DNA of 64,000 nt from Paenibacillus sp. FSL H3-0469 (GCF_038051945.1 NZ_CP150302.1:1054001-1118000), one strand, 5' to 3'; counted from the first letter of the stretch, positions 27,357 through 38,252 are shown. Numbers and translations: made by a program. The notes: a model not told the origin generated them from the sequence alone.

Positions 27357-29357
27357 ATGTTCAAGTCAGTCAACCGCTTCATCAGCAAGCTCAGATCACG
27401 ATCACTGCAAAGGCAAATGATGATGCTTTTCACCATAATGCTGGTGATTCCGATCCTCTTGGTCAGTTATTTCTCCTATTCCAGTGCGAAACGGGAATTG
27501 GAGCTTAAAATGCAGAAAGCCACACATTCCAGTGTCGATCTGGTCGCCGGGACCATTCAAGAATATGTATCCGCTGCTATGCGGAATGTAGATTTGCTCA
27601 GCCGCCAGATTGAGTCTTCCGAGGTCGATGTTAAGGCTCCCGGCACACGCACGCTCATTGATCAGTTCATGAAGGCACATCCTGAGCTGGAGATTCTTAC
27701 GGTGGGCAACGAACAAGGAGCCTGGATGAAGGCCCCGGACCCCGGCAAACAGGATTATGATCCGCGTACTCGGGACTGGTATAAGGCGTCCATGCAGAAT
27801 GCCGGTACCACAACAATCATTGATCCTTTTGTCTCGGCAACTACCGGCAACTATACGCTGTTCCTGTCCCATTCGCTGGAGGATGGCAAAGGAGCTGTCA
27901 CCACCAGCCTCAACCTCAAGGCAATGAGTGAAAGAATCCATACCACCCATCCAGGTGAAACCGGCTATTTCTACATTGTGGACCGTAATCATAAATTCGT
28001 CTCTTATCCCGGCAAAGCTGCAGGTGAGGATGTAGCAGATTATATAGTGAAGCTGCTGGCTAACGACAGCGGGGACCTGCATTATACCAATCCGGACACG
28101 AAAATGGATATGCAGGGTTACTATACAACTGATCCGAATACCGGGTTCAAAATTGTCGGCATCCTGCCCACCCAAGAATTCTCGGATGCCTCACAGCCCA
28201 TTATCTATACTGGACTTATGGTTCTGGGCGTGGCCTTGATTGTCGCCCTATCGCTGATGTTCCTGATTGTCCGCTCCATCACGAAGCCGATCCGCAGTCT
28301 GAACCGTTCTGCACAGCGGGTAAGCGAAGGCTATCTGAATGAACAGATTGAGATGAACCGGGTGGATGAGATCGGTCAGCTGGCACAGAATTACAACCTG
28401 ATGATAGGCTCTCTGCGCGGCATCGTCTCGGATATTTCGGACACTTCGGGACAATTGGCAGCCTCCAGCCAGCAATTGAATGCCACCACTGAAGAGAACT
28501 CCAGAGCCACCGCTTACGTGGCTGAACTGGTGCAGGACTCCTCTGAGGGTGCGCAGACACAGACCTCGGCTATGGCAGAGACCTCGCGCGCGATGGAGGA
28601 AATGTCTTCCGGTATTCAAAAGATTGCCGAAGCCGCTACCTCCATCGTCGATTCTTCCGCGGACACTGAAGCAGATGTGCGCAGCGGCAGCCGGAAAATG
28701 GAACAGGTCAGCCAGCAAATGGATGCCATCCGGACCTCTACTCATCACTCTTCGCAGCTAATCGGGCAATTGAACGGCCTGAACGATGAAGTCTCCGCAA
28801 TGAGCAGTGCAATTTCGGCCATTGCCGTACAGACGAATCTCCTGTCGCTTAATGCCGGCATTGAAGCGGCCCGGGCCGGAGAGCAGGGCCGGGGCTTCGC
28901 CGTCGTGGCTTCTGAGGTACGGAAGCTGGCTGATCAATCGAAGAATACCGCCGGGGATATTCAAGATACCCTCCAGCAGATGACCCGGTTGATCGACGAG
29001 ACCTATGAAGCGATCCGGCATACCGTTGCAGCCGATGTAGAACTGGGTATTCAGGTTACCGCCGAAGCCAAGGAATCCTTCACCAGCATTGAACAGTCGA
29101 CCGCAAAAATCAACAGCCAGCTGCATGACATCTCCGCTATTACCGAGCAGATGTCAGCAGGAGCGCAGGAGGTTGCCGCTTCCGTACACGAAATCTCCAG
29201 TATTTCCCGTTCCACCTCAGATGCCTTCCAGAGTGTAACGGCAGCTACAGAAGAACAGCTCGCTTCCATGGAAGAGATCTCCGCCTCCTCTACAGAGCTG
29301 TCCAGAATGGCGGGCGATCTGCAGCTTAAGATTGAACGGTTCAAGCTGGAAGACTAA
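27357..29357 (+). CDS. Methyl-accepting chemotaxis protein with double-Cache sensor
   Basis: The 666-residue receptor has TM1 at about 20-42, an external domain of about 235 residues of dCache type ([11 protein letters not shown] and GYFYIVDRN are typical), TM2 at about 281-303, a HAMP domain, and a long coiled-coil signalling domain whose hairpin tip reads [20 protein letters not shown] and continues into [18 protein letters not shown]. It should control CheA through CheW. The ligand is unknown; dCache sensors often bind amino acids or small acids. Start follows AGAGGGGGAACCG. No other chemotaxis gene is nearby. Confidence 0.93.
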   Translation: MFKSVNRFISKLRSRSLQRQMMMLFTIMLVIPILLVSYFSYSSAKRELELKMQKATHSSVDLVAGTIQEYVSAAMRNVDLLSRQIESSEVDVKAPGTRTLIDQFMKAHPELEILTVGNEQGAWMKAPDPGKQDYDPRTRDWYKASMQNAGTTTIIDPFVSATTGNYTLFLSHSLEDGKGAVTTSLNLKAMSERIHTTHPGETGYFYIVDRNHKFVSYPGKAAGEDVADYIVKLLANDSGDLHYTNPDTKMDMQGYYTTDPNTGFKIVGILPTQEFSDASQPIIYTGLMVLGVALIVALSLMFLIVRSITKPIRSLNRSAQRVSEGYLNEQIEMNRVDEIGQLAQNYNLMIGSLRGIVSDISDTSGQLAASSQQLNATTEENSRATAYVAELVQDSSEGAQTQTSAMAETSRAMEEMSSGIQKIAEAATSIVDSSADTEADVRSGSRKMEQVSQQMDAIRTSTHHSSQLIGQLNGLNDEVSAMSSAISAIAVQTNLLSLNAGIEAARAGEQGRGFAVVASEVRKLADQSKNTAGDIQDTLQQMTRLIDETYEAIRHTVAADVELGIQVTAEAKESFTSIEQSTAKINSQLHDISAITEQMSAGAQEVAASVHEISSISRSTSDAFQSVTAATEEQLASMEEISASSTELSRMAGDLQLKIERFKLED

Positions 29358-29420
29358 TCCCAGTGATTATGTGAGCGGTGAAGGCCATTCATTCTCATAG
29401 CAGCATAATCCCATAGCGCA

Positions 29421-29519
29421 CAAGTGGAAACGGCTTTGCCGTCCTTTTAAGGACGGTACCGTTTCAGCGAGAAATAGAAGGATAATGTATAGCGTGAAAC
29501 ATATAAATTCTTAAATTTT
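29421..29519. repeat. Dispersed intergenic repeat, full copy
   Basis: The element starts CAAGTGGAAACGGCTTTGCC, contains the hairpin CCGTCCTTTTAAGGACGG, and ends with GTGAAACATATAAATTC. A shortened second copy lies at 53001-53052. It fills the gap after the chemoreceptor gene and has no coding capacity. Confidence 0.65.
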
Positions 29520-29522
29520 AAT

Positions 29523-29561
29523 AAAAAGCCGTCTCTCAACAATGCTGAGAGACGGCTTTTT
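29523..29561. terminator. Terminator between chemoreceptor and gltD
   Basis: AAAAAGCCGTCTCTCA pairs with TGAGAGACGGCTTTTT around a short loop and can act in both directions. Confidence 0.85.
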
Positions 29562-29575
29562 CGTGCATATCGGAT

Positions 29576-31063
29576 TTAAGCAAGTACAGTCGAACCCATC
29601 AGATATTTATCCACTTCACGAGCTGCTTCGCGGCCCTCGTTGATGGCCCAGACCACCAGACTCTGTCCGCGGCGCATATCGCCGGCTGCGAATACTTTAT
29701 CCACGTTCGTATTGAATTTGCCATAGCGGGCCTTCACATTGGTACGGCGGTCCGTATCCAGCTTAAGCTGCTCAATGATATCCTGCTCCGGTCCGTCGAA
29801 GCCAATCGCAATCAGCGCCAGCTGAGCCGGATAGACAGCCTCGGTTCCCGGAACCGGCTGATAGATCTTCCGTCCTGTCTCGTCCACCGTCCGGCGGATC
29901 TGAACTGTATGCAGCTCCTTGAGGTTACCTTCTTCATCGCCGACGAACTTCGTCGTCATGATAGAGAATTCGCGCGGGTCTTCACCGAAGACCGCTTTGG
30001 CTTCCTGCTGGGCATAATCCAGAGTGTAGACATTCGGGAACTGGGGCCAAGGGTTGGCAATCGGATCACGCGTAAGCGGCGCTTTGTCATGGGTGCCGAA
30101 CTGGGTGATGCTATTGCAGCCATGCCGCAGGGAAGTTGCTACACAGTCGGAGCCGGTGTCGCCCCCGCCCAGCACGATTACGTCCTTGCCTGCGGCGGAT
30201 ACGTAATTGCCATCCTCCAGATTGGAGTTCAGATAGCTCTTGATCGTGCCGTTCAGATAATCCATGGCATACATAACCCCTTTGAGGTCATGGCCCTCCA
30301 CGTTGAAGCGTCTTGCCTTGGTCGCACCGCCGCAGAGTACAACGGCATCATATTCATCCACCAGCTGCTGTGCCGGAATGTCTTTGCCAATCTCTGTGTT
30401 AACCACGAACTCGATACCTTCTGCAGCCAGCAGATCGACGCGGCGCTGTACGACACGTTTGTCCAGCTTCATCGTCGGAATCCCGTACATCAGAAGGCCG
30501 CCGATCCGGTCACTGCGCTCAAAGACAGTTACCGTGTGACCCGCTTTGTTCAGCTGGGCGGCTGCGGCCAGTCCTGCCGGACCGGAGCCGACAATGGCGA
30601 TCCGTTTGCCTGTACGCTTCTCCGGCGGACTCGGGACGACCCAGCCCTCTTCAAAGCCCTTGTCCACAATGGCCAGCTCGATCGTCTTAATCGTAACAGG
30701 CTGTCCAATCAGACCGACGGTACAGGAGCCCTCGCAGGGTGCAGGACAGATGCTGCCGGTGAATTCAGGGAAGTTATTGGTCTTGTGCAGGCGCTCCAGC
30801 GCTTCCTTCCACAAGCCGCGGTAGACCAGGTTATTCCACTCCGGGATCAGGTTATGCACAGGACAGCCTGAAGTACCGCCGCTCATATCCATGCCGGTGT
30901 GGCAATACGGTGTGCCGCAATCCATACAACGGGCACCCTGGGTCCGAAGCTCGTCCTCGGTCAGATGCTCGTGGAATTCTTCCCAATCCTTCACGCGCTG
31001 CTCGGGATCGCGGTCCCCTGGGAGCTGGCGCTTATACTCCATAAATCCAGTAGGTGTAGACAT
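29576..31063 (-). CDS. gltD: Glutamate synthase, small (beta) subunit
   Basis: This 495-residue flavoprotein feeds NADPH electrons to the GltB subunit for making glutamate from glutamine and 2-oxoglutarate. N-terminal Cys clusters for iron-sulfur centres are present ([12 protein letters not shown] and CPAPCEGSC). The FAD-binding [13 protein letters not shown] and the NADPH-binding [17 protein letters not shown] follow. ATG 31063 with GGGGGAAACG upstream is preferred to a start further out. No gltB lies beside it; the neighbours are a chemoreceptor and folA. It may pair with a distant GltB or serve another oxidoreductase. Confidence 0.9.
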   Translation of the reverse strand: MSTPTGFMEYKRQLPGDRDPEQRVKDWEEFHEHLTEDELRTQGARCMDCGTPYCHTGMDMSGGTSGCPVHNLIPEWNNLVYRGLWKEALERLHKTNNFPEFTGSICPAPCEGSCTVGLIGQPVTIKTIELAIVDKGFEEGWVVPSPPEKRTGKRIAIVGSGPAGLAAAAQLNKAGHTVTVFERSDRIGGLLMYGIPTMKLDKRVVQRRVDLLAAEGIEFVVNTEIGKDIPAQQLVDEYDAVVLCGGATKARRFNVEGHDLKGVMYAMDYLNGTIKSYLNSNLEDGNYVSAAGKDVIVLGGGDTGSDCVATSLRHGCNSITQFGTHDKAPLTRDPIANPWPQFPNVYTLDYAQQEAKAVFGEDPREFSIMTTKFVGDEEGNLKELHTVQIRRTVDETGRKIYQPVPGTEAVYPAQLALIAIGFDGPEQDIIEQLKLDTDRRTNVKARYGKFNTNVDKVFAAGDMRRGQSLVVWAINEGREAAREVDKYLMGSTVLA

Positions 31064-31219
31064 ATATACGTTTCCCCCATCCGTTCTCTTCGTGTTGATG
31101 TATAGTACACCATTTCTAATTTTAATTATATTAGCATTCAATACTTTCGCACTGTAATGGACTAATCTGCTGATTATTTGTACTATTTCACATCTTGTGT
31201 CAGAGAAAACGCTTCATCG

Positions 31220-31711
31220 TCACTCCTTGCGGTCATACACCATAAAACGATAATCATACGGATTCTGCTCATTCTTGAGTCCCGGGGTATTGGAAACTTC
31301 CTTCCACTGGGTCCAGTCTACCTCAGGGAATCGCGTATCGCCTTCAATCTCCGCCTCTATCATTGTAACACGCAGCTTGTCGGCATACGGCAGCATCAGG
31401 CTGTAGATCTCGGCTCCGCCGATCACCATCAGCTCATCCTCCTTGCGCCCCTCAGCCAGCGCCTCAGCCAGCGAATGGATGACCTCAGCCCCTTCGGGTG
31501 CGAAGTCCTTGTCGCGCGTCAGAATCAGGCTGGTACGTCCCTTCAGCGGCTTGCTGCCCAGCGAATCCCAGGTTTTACGGCCCATCAGCATCCGTTTGCC
31601 GAGTGTCTCTGCTTTGAAATAAGCGAAATCCAGCGGCAAATGCCAGGGCATATCGTTATTTTTGCCAATTACGCCATTCGAGGCCATCGCCCATATCATG
31701 GTAATACTCAT
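31220..31711 (-). CDS. folA: Dihydrofolate reductase
   Basis: The 163-residue enzyme reduces dihydrofolate to tetrahydrofolate with NADPH. The N terminus [20 protein letters not shown], the active-site Asp in [10 protein letters not shown] and the cofactor loop [11 protein letters not shown] are all in place, as is [16 protein letters not shown]. Its ATG overlaps the thyA stop as ATGA, so it is translationally coupled to thymidylate synthase, which makes its substrate. Confidence 0.95.
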   Translation of the reverse strand: MSITMIWAMASNGVIGKNNDMPWHLPLDFAYFKAETLGKRMLMGRKTWDSLGSKPLKGRTSLILTRDKDFAPEGAEVIHSLAEALAEGRKEDELMVIGGAEIYSLMLPYADKLRVTMIEAEIEGDTRFPEVDWTQWKEVSNTPGLKNEQNPYDYRFMVYDRKE

Positions 31712-32514
31712 ATAGCAACCGGCGCCTTGATTCCCGGATGGCAGACATAGTCGGTAAATTCAAAATCCTCAAAGGTATAATCAAAAATACTGTCCGGCAC
31801 TCTGCGGATGTTAAGCTTCGGCAGCGCATAAGGCTCGCGTGCAAGCTGTGTAGCTACTTGTTCCATATGATTTGTATATATATGCACATCTCCGCCGGAC
31901 CAGATGAAATCTCCGACCTCAAGCCCCGTCTGCTGCGCCACCATATGGGTAAGCAGCGCGTAGCTGGCAATGTTGAACGGAAGCCCAAGGAATGTATCCA
32001 CCGAACGCATTGTAAGCATGCAAGAAAGCTTGCCGCCGGCTACGTAGAACTGAAAAACGAAATGGCAGGGCGGAAGCTTCATCTGCTCAATCTCGCCTAC
32101 ATTCCACGCACTAACAATATGGCGCCGTGAATCGGGATTATGCTTAATCGACTCAATTACATTCGCAATCTGATCGATATGCTGCCCGTCCTTGCTCTCC
32201 CAGGCCCGCCACTGCGAGCCGTACACCGGTCCCAGCTCCCCGTTCTCATCGGCCCATTCATCCCAGATCGAGACGCCGTTCTCCTTCAGATACGTTGTAT
32301 TGGTATCCCCTTTGAGGAACCATAGAAGCTCATGTACCACCGACTTCAGATGAATGCGCTTGGTGGTCATCAGCGGGAAGCCCTTCGACAGATCGAAGCG
32401 GAGCTGACGCCCGAAGACGGACACTGTACCTGTACCTGTCCGGTCGCTCTTAGCTGTACCGTTGTCCAGAATATCCTGTAATAAATCCAAGTAATTACGC
32501 AAGCCGTATCGCAC
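31708..32514 (-). CDS. thyA: Thymidylate synthase
   Basis: The 268-residue enzyme methylates dUMP using methylenetetrahydrofolate. The catalytic Cys lies in [12 protein letters not shown], the arginine loop in [12 protein letters not shown], and the nucleotide-binding segment in [15 protein letters not shown]. Length is a few residues above the 264 of classic ThyA. It is followed with a four-base overlap by folA, the usual pairing for recycling dihydrofolate. Confidence 0.95.
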   Translation of the reverse strand: MRYGLRNYLDLLQDILDNGTAKSDRTGTGTVSVFGRQLRFDLSKGFPLMTTKRIHLKSVVHELLWFLKGDTNTTYLKENGVSIWDEWADENGELGPVYGSQWRAWESKDGQHIDQIANVIESIKHNPDSRRHIVSAWNVGEIEQMKLPPCHFVFQFYVAGGKLSCMLTMRSVDTFLGLPFNIASYALLTHMVAQQTGLEVGDFIWSGGDVHIYTNHMEQVATQLAREPYALPKLNIRRVPDSIFDYTFEDFEFTDYVCHPGIKAPVAI

Positions 32515-32670
32515 CCCACTCTCTTTTTTCTTCTACCAGTTTACCATGAGCTGACGGTCGTTGTAACTTCCCTAATGATAAAAAAAAGCAAAAAAACATT
32601 CATTTCTCTCCCCGAATTGGGCTGACTGCCAGCTATTTCCGAACATTCATGACAGTGACTTCAGTCAAAA

Positions 32671-32713
32671 GAGGATGTTCCCTGACCATCTGCATGGCTT
32701 CGGGAACATCCTC
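32671..32713 (-). terminator. Terminator of the PDH operon
   Basis: GAGGATGTTCCC pairs with GGGAACATCCTC around a 19-base loop, just downstream of lpdA. On the minus strand TTTT follows. Confidence 0.65.
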
Positions 32714-32745
32714 CTATGTTCTTACCGCATAAGCTTAGGCGGTTA

Positions 32746-34158
32746 TTATTTCATTACGTGGATCGGGTGGCCTTCTACCAGCTCAGCCGCTTCCATGACG
32801 ATCTCGCCAAGGGTTGGATGCGCATGGATGGTCAGTGCGATATCTTCAAGCGTTGCGCCCATTTCAATCGCCAGACCCAGCTCAGCGATCAGGTTGGAAG
32901 CTTCGATACCGACGATTTGCGCGCCAAGCACCTGATTGTTATCGCTCTTCGCTACAATCTTGATGAAGCCTTCAGGAGCATTCAGGGACACGGCACGGCC
33001 GTTGCCTGCGAACGGGAACTTGCCGGCTTTCACCGCATAGCCCTTATCCTTCGCTTCCTTCTCGGTCAGGCCTACGCTGGAGCATTCTGGATCTGTGAAT
33101 ACTACAGCCGGCATTACCTTGTAATCCACAACCGATTTGTGTCCGGCAATGGCTTCCGCAGCAATCTTGCCTTCGTAAGAAGCTTTGTGCGCCAGGGCAA
33201 GACCCGGAACGATATCGCCGATTGCGAAAATGTTAGGAATGTTAGTCCGTCCCTGATGGTCTACCTTCACCAGACCGCGGTCATCCAGCTCAACGCCGAT
33301 CAGATCCAGACCCAGTTCGCCGTCAGTATTCGGGCGGCGTCCAACGGTTACCAGCAGGTATTCAGCAGTAACTTCTTTGGATTCTCCGCCAACGGAGTAC
33401 TTCACAGTAACTTCCTTGTCGTTCTGAACCGCAGATTCTGCTTTGGCGTTGGTTACAATTTCAATGCCAGTCTTAGCCATATTTTTGGCCACCAGACGGG
33501 TCATGTCTTTGTCGAAGCCAGGCAGAACAGTGTCCAGACCTTCAATGATGGTAACCTTGGTGCCGAATTTGGAGTACATCTGACCCAGCTCCGCACCGAT
33601 GTAGCCGCCGCCGATAACGATCATGCTCTTAGGAATTTCAGGCAGATCCAGCGCTTCCGTGGAGGACAGGATGCGTCCGCCGAACGGGAATGGCTTCAGT
33701 TCAATCGGACGGGAGCCCGTTGCAATAATGCAGTTATTGAACTTATAGCGCGGGGATTCATGATCATTGAACAGACGGGCTTCGTTTGTGCTGATGAACA
33801 TAGCTTCTCCGCTGAATACTTCGATCTTGTTGCCCTTCATCAGGCTGGTAACGCCGGAAGTCATTTTCTTGACTACGCCGTTCTTGAAGGCCTGAGTCTT
33901 GGACCAGTCCACCTTCACGTTCTCGGCAGTAACACCGAATACTTCACCGTGCTGGGCAGCCTCGAATTGATGAGCAGCCGAGATCAGAGCCTTGGAAGGA
34001 ATACAGCCGCGGTTCAAGCACACGCCGCCGAGTTCCGATTTATCTACAATGATGACCTTTTGGCCGAGCTGGGCGGCACGAATTGCCGCCACATACCCGC
34101 CGGGACCTGCACCAATTACCAATGTGTCGATTTCGATTGAAGCGTCTCCGACTACCAT
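32746..34158 (-). CDS. lpdA: Dihydrolipoyl dehydrogenase (E3)
   Basis: The 470-residue flavoprotein reoxidises lipoamide of the pyruvate dehydrogenase complex with NAD. The FAD motif GAGPGGYVAAIRAAQLG, the redox disulfide GGVCLNRGCIPS, the NAD motif GGGYIGAELGQMYSKFG and a C-terminal HAHPTLGE with the catalytic His are intact. It starts three bases after the E2 stop and is the last gene of the operon, followed by a terminator. Confidence 0.96.
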   Translation of the reverse strand: MVVGDASIEIDTLVIGAGPGGYVAAIRAAQLGQKVIIVDKSELGGVCLNRGCIPSKALISAAHQFEAAQHGEVFGVTAENVKVDWSKTQAFKNGVVKKMTSGVTSLMKGNKIEVFSGEAMFISTNEARLFNDHESPRYKFNNCIIATGSRPIELKPFPFGGRILSSTEALDLPEIPKSMIVIGGGYIGAELGQMYSKFGTKVTIIEGLDTVLPGFDKDMTRLVAKNMAKTGIEIVTNAKAESAVQNDKEVTVKYSVGGESKEVTAEYLLVTVGRRPNTDGELGLDLIGVELDDRGLVKVDHQGRTNIPNIFAIGDIVPGLALAHKASYEGKIAAEAIAGHKSVVDYKVMPAVVFTDPECSSVGLTEKEAKDKGYAVKAGKFPFAGNGRAVSLNAPEGFIKIVAKSDNNQVLGAQIVGIEASNLIAELGLAIEMGATLEDIALTIHAHPTLGEIVMEAAELVEGHPIHVMK

Positions 34159-34161
34159 TAA

Positions 34162-35817
34162 TTACACCTCCATAACTAACATATCAGGATTTGCAAGCAG
34201 GGTCTTAATGTAATTCATGAAATTCTGTGCTGTTGCGCCGTCAATAATCCGGTGGTCAAAGCTCAGGGACAGAGCCATTACAGGTGCTGCAACGATTTCG
34301 CCATTCTTCACAACAGGCTTCTCAGTGATACGTCCGGTTCCGAGAATAGCAACTTCAGGGAAGTTGATAATCGGAGTGAAGAACATACCGCCGGCAGAGC
34401 CGATGTTACTGATCGAGATCGTGCTGCCCTTCATTTCATTCGGTGCCAGCTTGCCGTCGCGACCGCGTACAGCCAGATCTGTAATCGCACTTGCGATCAT
34501 CCAGATGCTCTTGCGGTCAGCGTCCTTGATGACAGGAACGATCAGACCGTTGTCTGTATCCGTAGCGATACCGATGTTGTAGTACTTCTTGTAGACAATT
34601 TCGTTCGAAGCTTCGTCAATCATCGCGTTAAGCGCAGGGAACTGACGGGAAGCAGCAACGAGTGCCTTCACGATGAACGGAAGATAAGTAACCTTCACGC
34701 CCTTCTTCTCGGCTACCGGCTTCATGCGGGCACGGAAGGCAACAAGCTCCGTAACATCCACCTCGTCCATGATGGTAACATGCGGTGCAGTGTAAGCCGA
34801 TTTAACCATAGCATTGGCAATCGCCTTACGGATACCCTTGAATGGTACGCGTTCTTCTTCCAGGTTTGCATTGCCGGAAGCTGCTGCCGGTGCTGCTTCT
34901 TTGGCTTTGGCTTGCGGTGCTGCCGCCGCTGGTACAGAAGCTGCAGGAGCCGCTGCCGCAGGAGCTGTAGAGCCGCCTTTCAGGAAGGCTTCCACATCTT
35001 CAAGTGTGATCTTGCCGTTCTTGCCGGAGCCGTTCACCTTGGAGATATCTACGCTATTGTCGCGGGCATACTTGCGTACGCTTGGTGTTGCCAGCACTTC
35101 ACGGTCAGGAGCTGGAGCTGCTGCTGCCGCTGCCGGAGCTGTACCTTGGGAAGGAGCTGCTGCCTGGGCACCGGATGCTTCAGCATGGCCGCCCTCCTCA
35201 TGAGGAACATCACCTTCTGCAGCAATGATAGCCACAACTTCACCTACACGGCAGACCTGACCGTCTTTGGTGAACACTTCGACTACAGTACCGTTGACTG
35301 GAGAAGGAACCTCCACCACTGCTTTATCATTCTGAACTTCCATAATGATATCGTCGTCGGTGATTTTGTCTCCAACCTTGATGTGCATCTTGATGATTTC
35401 CCCTTCATGCAGGCCTTCGCCCAGTTCAGGGAATTTGTATTCAAAGTTCGTTGCTCCGCCAGTAGCCGGGCTGCTGGTTGCCGGAGAAGAAGTAGTATCT
35501 GCTCCGCCCTTGGCTGCATCAGCTTCCTGGGAAGCATGCTCTGCCGGATGGCCGCCTTCTTGCTCAGGGATGTCGCCTTCGGCATCAATAATGGCTACAA
35601 CTTCGCCTACACGGCATACTTGGCCGTCCTTGGTGAAGACTTCAAGCACTGTGCCGTTGACCGGACAAGGCACCTCTACTACCGCCTTGTCATTCTGAAC
35701 TTCCATTACGATATCGTCATCGGTTACTTTGTCGCCGGCTTTGATATGCATTTTGATAATTTCGCCTTCATGCAGACCTTCGCCCAGCTCAGGGAACCGG
35801 TACTCAAATTTTGCCAC
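34162..35817 (-). CDS. pdhC: Dihydrolipoamide acetyltransferase (E2) with two lipoyl domains
   Basis: The 551-residue core of the pyruvate dehydrogenase complex carries two tandem lipoyl domains (about 1-78 and 125-205), each with lipoylated Lys in VQNDKAVVEV. The two copies are nearly identical. An Ala/Pro-rich linker, the E3-binding domain (ATPSVRKYARDN), a second linker and the catalytic domain with SFDHRIIDGATAQNF follow. A gap of 109 bases with a hairpin separates it from pdhB. Two lipoyl domains are more than in Bacillus PdhC, which I recall as having one. Confidence 0.95.
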   Translation of the reverse strand: MAKFEYRFPELGEGLHEGEIIKMHIKAGDKVTDDDIVMEVQNDKAVVEVPCPVNGTVLEVFTKDGQVCRVGEVVAIIDAEGDIPEQEGGHPAEHASQEADAAKGGADTTSSPATSSPATGGATNFEYKFPELGEGLHEGEIIKMHIKVGDKITDDDIIMEVQNDKAVVEVPSPVNGTVVEVFTKDGQVCRVGEVVAIIAAEGDVPHEEGGHAEASGAQAAAPSQGTAPAAAAAAPAPDREVLATPSVRKYARDNSVDISKVNGSGKNGKITLEDVEAFLKGGSTAPAAAAPAASVPAAAAPQAKAKEAAPAAASGNANLEEERVPFKGIRKAIANAMVKSAYTAPHVTIMDEVDVTELVAFRARMKPVAEKKGVKVTYLPFIVKALVAASRQFPALNAMIDEASNEIVYKKYYNIGIATDTDNGLIVPVIKDADRKSIWMIASAITDLAVRGRDGKLAPNEMKGSTISISNIGSAGGMFFTPIINFPEVAILGTGRITEKPVVKNGEIVAAPVMALSLSFDHRIIDGATAQNFMNYIKTLLANPDMLVMEV

Positions 35818-35878
35818 CTTGATAACCTCCTATAAATTATGTTGAGTTATTCCAACAGCTCTGTTTAGCAGAAGACAG

Positions 35879-35920
35879 AAACGGCTGCCGCCCTTAAATA
35901 CAAGGACGGCAAGGTCGTTA
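35879..35920. repeat. Hairpin repeat between pdhB and pdhC
   Basis: The element reads AAACGGCTGCCGCCCTTAAA then TACAAGGACGGCAAGG, with CCGCCCTT opposite AAGGACGG. It resembles the hairpin core of the repeat at 29421 and a copy at 39072. Inside the operon it may act as a processing or attenuation site. Confidence 0.5.
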
Positions 35921-35926
35921 CTTATC

Positions 35927-36904
35927 CTAGAATTCCATGACTTTCTTAACTGCCGTAATAACACGTGCAGGGGTAGGAATCCAAGTGTCTTCGATTTGAG
36001 CGAACGGGTAAATTGTATCTGGACCTGCTACACGAAGCACTGGGGCTTCCAGGTGCAGCAGAGCTTTTTCATTAATCTGGGCAATAACCTCAGCGGCTAC
36101 GCCGGAGCTCTTCTGAGCTTCTTGTACAACAATCGCACGGTTGGTCTTCTTGATGGAAGCCACAATAGTGTCGATATCAATTGGGCTAACGGTACGAAGG
36201 TCGATAATTTCGACTTTGATGCCTTCTTTTTCGAGCTGGTCAGCCGCTTTGGTCGCTGTATGTACCATTAGGCCGTAGGTAATGATAGATACATCCGTAC
36301 CTTCGCGAACTACATTCGCTTTGCCGAGTTCAACGGTATATTCGCCTTCAGGCACCTCTGCACGGAAAGCATGATACAGGTTCAAGTGTTCCATGAAGAA
36401 TACAGGGTCATTGTCGCGGATCGAAGCGATCAGCAGTCCCTTCGCATCATATGGGTTAGAAGGAATAACTACCTTGATCCCAGGGCTCTGGGCAATCAGA
36501 CCTTCCAGGGAATCGGTATGCAGCTCAGCTGCTTTAACGCCGCCGCCGAATGGAGTACGGAAGACTACAGGAGCGTTGTACTTGCCCCCGGAACGCCAGC
36601 GCAGGCGTGCTGCCTGAATAACGATCTGATCAAGAGCTTCGAAGATGAAGCCTACGAACTGGATCTCAGCGATCGGGCGGAAGCCCTGCACGCCGAGACC
36701 GAAAGCCAAACCGCCGATAGCGGACTCTGCCAGCGGTGTATCGAAGATGCGCTCCTCGCCAAATTCCTTCTGCAGCCCTTCTGTTACACGGAACACGCCG
36801 CCTACATTACCAACGTCTTCTCCGAAGATAAGGACATTGGGGTCACGAGTCAGTTCAACGCGCATTGCGTCACGAATTGCTTCTTTCATATTCATCTGTG
36901 CCAT
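35927..36904 (-). CDS. pdhB: Pyruvate dehydrogenase E1, beta subunit
   Basis: The 325-residue transketolase-like subunit pairs with PdhA to decarboxylate pyruvate using thiamine diphosphate. Typical segments are [33 protein letters not shown] (the TPP-contacting Glu region) and [17 protein letters not shown]. Length is exactly that of Bacillus-type PdhB. It starts 15 bases after the pdhA stop. Confidence 0.96.
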   Translation of the reverse strand: MAQMNMKEAIRDAMRVELTRDPNVLIFGEDVGNVGGVFRVTEGLQKEFGEERIFDTPLAESAIGGLAFGLGVQGFRPIAEIQFVGFIFEALDQIVIQAARLRWRSGGKYNAPVVFRTPFGGGVKAAELHTDSLEGLIAQSPGIKVVIPSNPYDAKGLLIASIRDNDPVFFMEHLNLYHAFRAEVPEGEYTVELGKANVVREGTDVSIITYGLMVHTATKAADQLEKEGIKVEIIDLRTVSPIDIDTIVASIKKTNRAIVVQEAQKSSGVAAEVIAQINEKALLHLEAPVLRVAGPDTIYPFAQIEDTWIPTPARVITAVKKVMEF

Positions 36905-36919
36905 TGCCTGATATCCCCC

Positions 36920-37987
36920 TTATTCAAAATCGGCTTTTTGTTCTTCAAGATGTTTCGGAGTTACCTCGAACATGCTGTCGATCAAGCCGGGAATGGTCAT
37001 TTTTTCGGTCTGTTCTGCTTTCTTAATCTGCTCGTTAACAGTCGCTTTCGCTTCTTCTCTTACGCGCAGAGTGTCCTCTTCAGTCCAGAGGCCTTTCTTC
37101 TCCAGGTACTTGGCAAGACGGGCAATCGGATCTTTCTCATTCCATTGTCCTTCTTCTTCCTTCGTACGGTACTTACTGGCATCATCGGAGAGGGAATGCG
37201 GACGGAAACGGTAGGTTACCGCTTCGATCAGTGTGGCGCCTTCGCCTTTGCGGGCACGTTCAGCAGCCTGCTGTACAGCAGAGATTACTGCAAATACGTC
37301 CATACCGTCGATCTTGATTCCGGGAATCCCTGCGGCAACCGCCTTGTGGGCGATGGATTTCGCTGCCGTCTGCTTCGAGAACGGAGTGGTGATGGCATAG
37401 CCGTTGTTCTGAACGAAGAAGATCACCGGCAGCTTGAATACTCCTGCATAGTTAAGGCCTTCGTAGAAGTCACCTTCAGACGAACCGCCGTCACCAGTGT
37501 ATGTGATTGCAACGTTCTGCTGTTTCTTCAATTTGAAGCCCATAGCAATACCGGTAGCATGAAGGATCTGTGCTCCGATAATGATCTGCGGCATCAGTAC
37601 ATTCACGCCATCAGGAATCTGTCCGCCATGCTGATGTCCGCGGGAATACAGGAAAGCCTGATATAATGGAAGGCCATGCCATACGAGCTGTGGAATATCG
37701 CGGTAGCCCGGGCAGACGAAGTCTTCCTTCTGCAAAGCGTACTCGCTGCCGATCATTGTAGCTTCCTGTCCGGATACCGGTGCATAGAAGCCGAGACGGC
37801 CTTGACGGCCCAGGTTGACAGCACGGTCATCCCAGGTACGGGTAAATACCATACGGTACATAATTTCTTTCAGTTGGTCATCGGTAAGTTTAGGCATCAT
37901 TTCCTTGTTGATAATTTCTCCATCCGGGGAAAGAACCGAAAGGGCCTCAACGTCCTCTGTATACACTTCATAGGGAACCTTAGTCAT
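36920..37987 (-). CDS. pdhA: Pyruvate dehydrogenase E1, alpha subunit
   Basis: This 355-residue subunit binds thiamine diphosphate through GDGGSSEGDFYEGLNYA and has the phosphorylation-loop region YRFRPHSLSDDASKYR. ATG 37987 lies after TTGAGGTGAAGATA; the upstream in-frame GTG is part of that ribosome site. It is the first gene of pdhA-pdhB-pdhC-lpdA and is preceded by a strong promoter. The complex links glycolysis to the TCA cycle. Confidence 0.96.
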   Translation of the reverse strand: MTKVPYEVYTEDVEALSVLSPDGEIINKEMMPKLTDDQLKEIMYRMVFTRTWDDRAVNLGRQGRLGFYAPVSGQEATMIGSEYALQKEDFVCPGYRDIPQLVWHGLPLYQAFLYSRGHQHGGQIPDGVNVLMPQIIIGAQILHATGIAMGFKLKKQQNVAITYTGDGGSSEGDFYEGLNYAGVFKLPVIFFVQNNGYAITTPFSKQTAAKSIAHKAVAAGIPGIKIDGMDVFAVISAVQQAAERARKGEGATLIEAVTYRFRPHSLSDDASKYRTKEEEGQWNEKDPIARLAKYLEKKGLWTEEDTLRVREEAKATVNEQIKKAEQTEKMTIPGLIDSMFEVTPKHLEEQKADFE

Positions 37988-38040
37988 TATCTTCACCTCA
38001 ATAAAAAAATTTGAATATCAGTGGTCTCTGTTATAGAATT

Positions 38041-38070
38041 ATTATACACCTGTTGTATCTGTTTCGTCAA
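38041..38070 (-). promoter_or_regulatory. Promoter of the PDH operon
   Basis: Minus-strand TTGACG (38065-38070) and perfect TATAAT (38041-38046) with 18-base spacing, about 55 bases before the pdhA start. The 110 bases further upstream are AT-rich with repeated CATAAATTTT-like tracts but no named site. Confidence 0.75.
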
Positions 38071-38252
38071 AGAAATACGCATAAAATTTATGTTTCCATA
38101 AATTTTGTATGTATAACAGGCGTTTAAATATCCTATAACAGATTAAAGGATATTTATCAAGTAAATGATATATCCCACATTTGCCGCTTGGCTAATTTTA
38201 ACGCAACACTAAGTCTTAAGCAAAATTCGACATGAAAGGTGACGATTTGACA

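Noticed and set aside
34252..35835. Long open frame opposite pdhC (527 codons), and similar long antisense frames at 692-2116, 22384-23598 and 36371-37666
   Set aside because: They lie wholly opposite well-supported genes, have Cys/Arg/His-rich translations without motifs, and lack ribosome sites.
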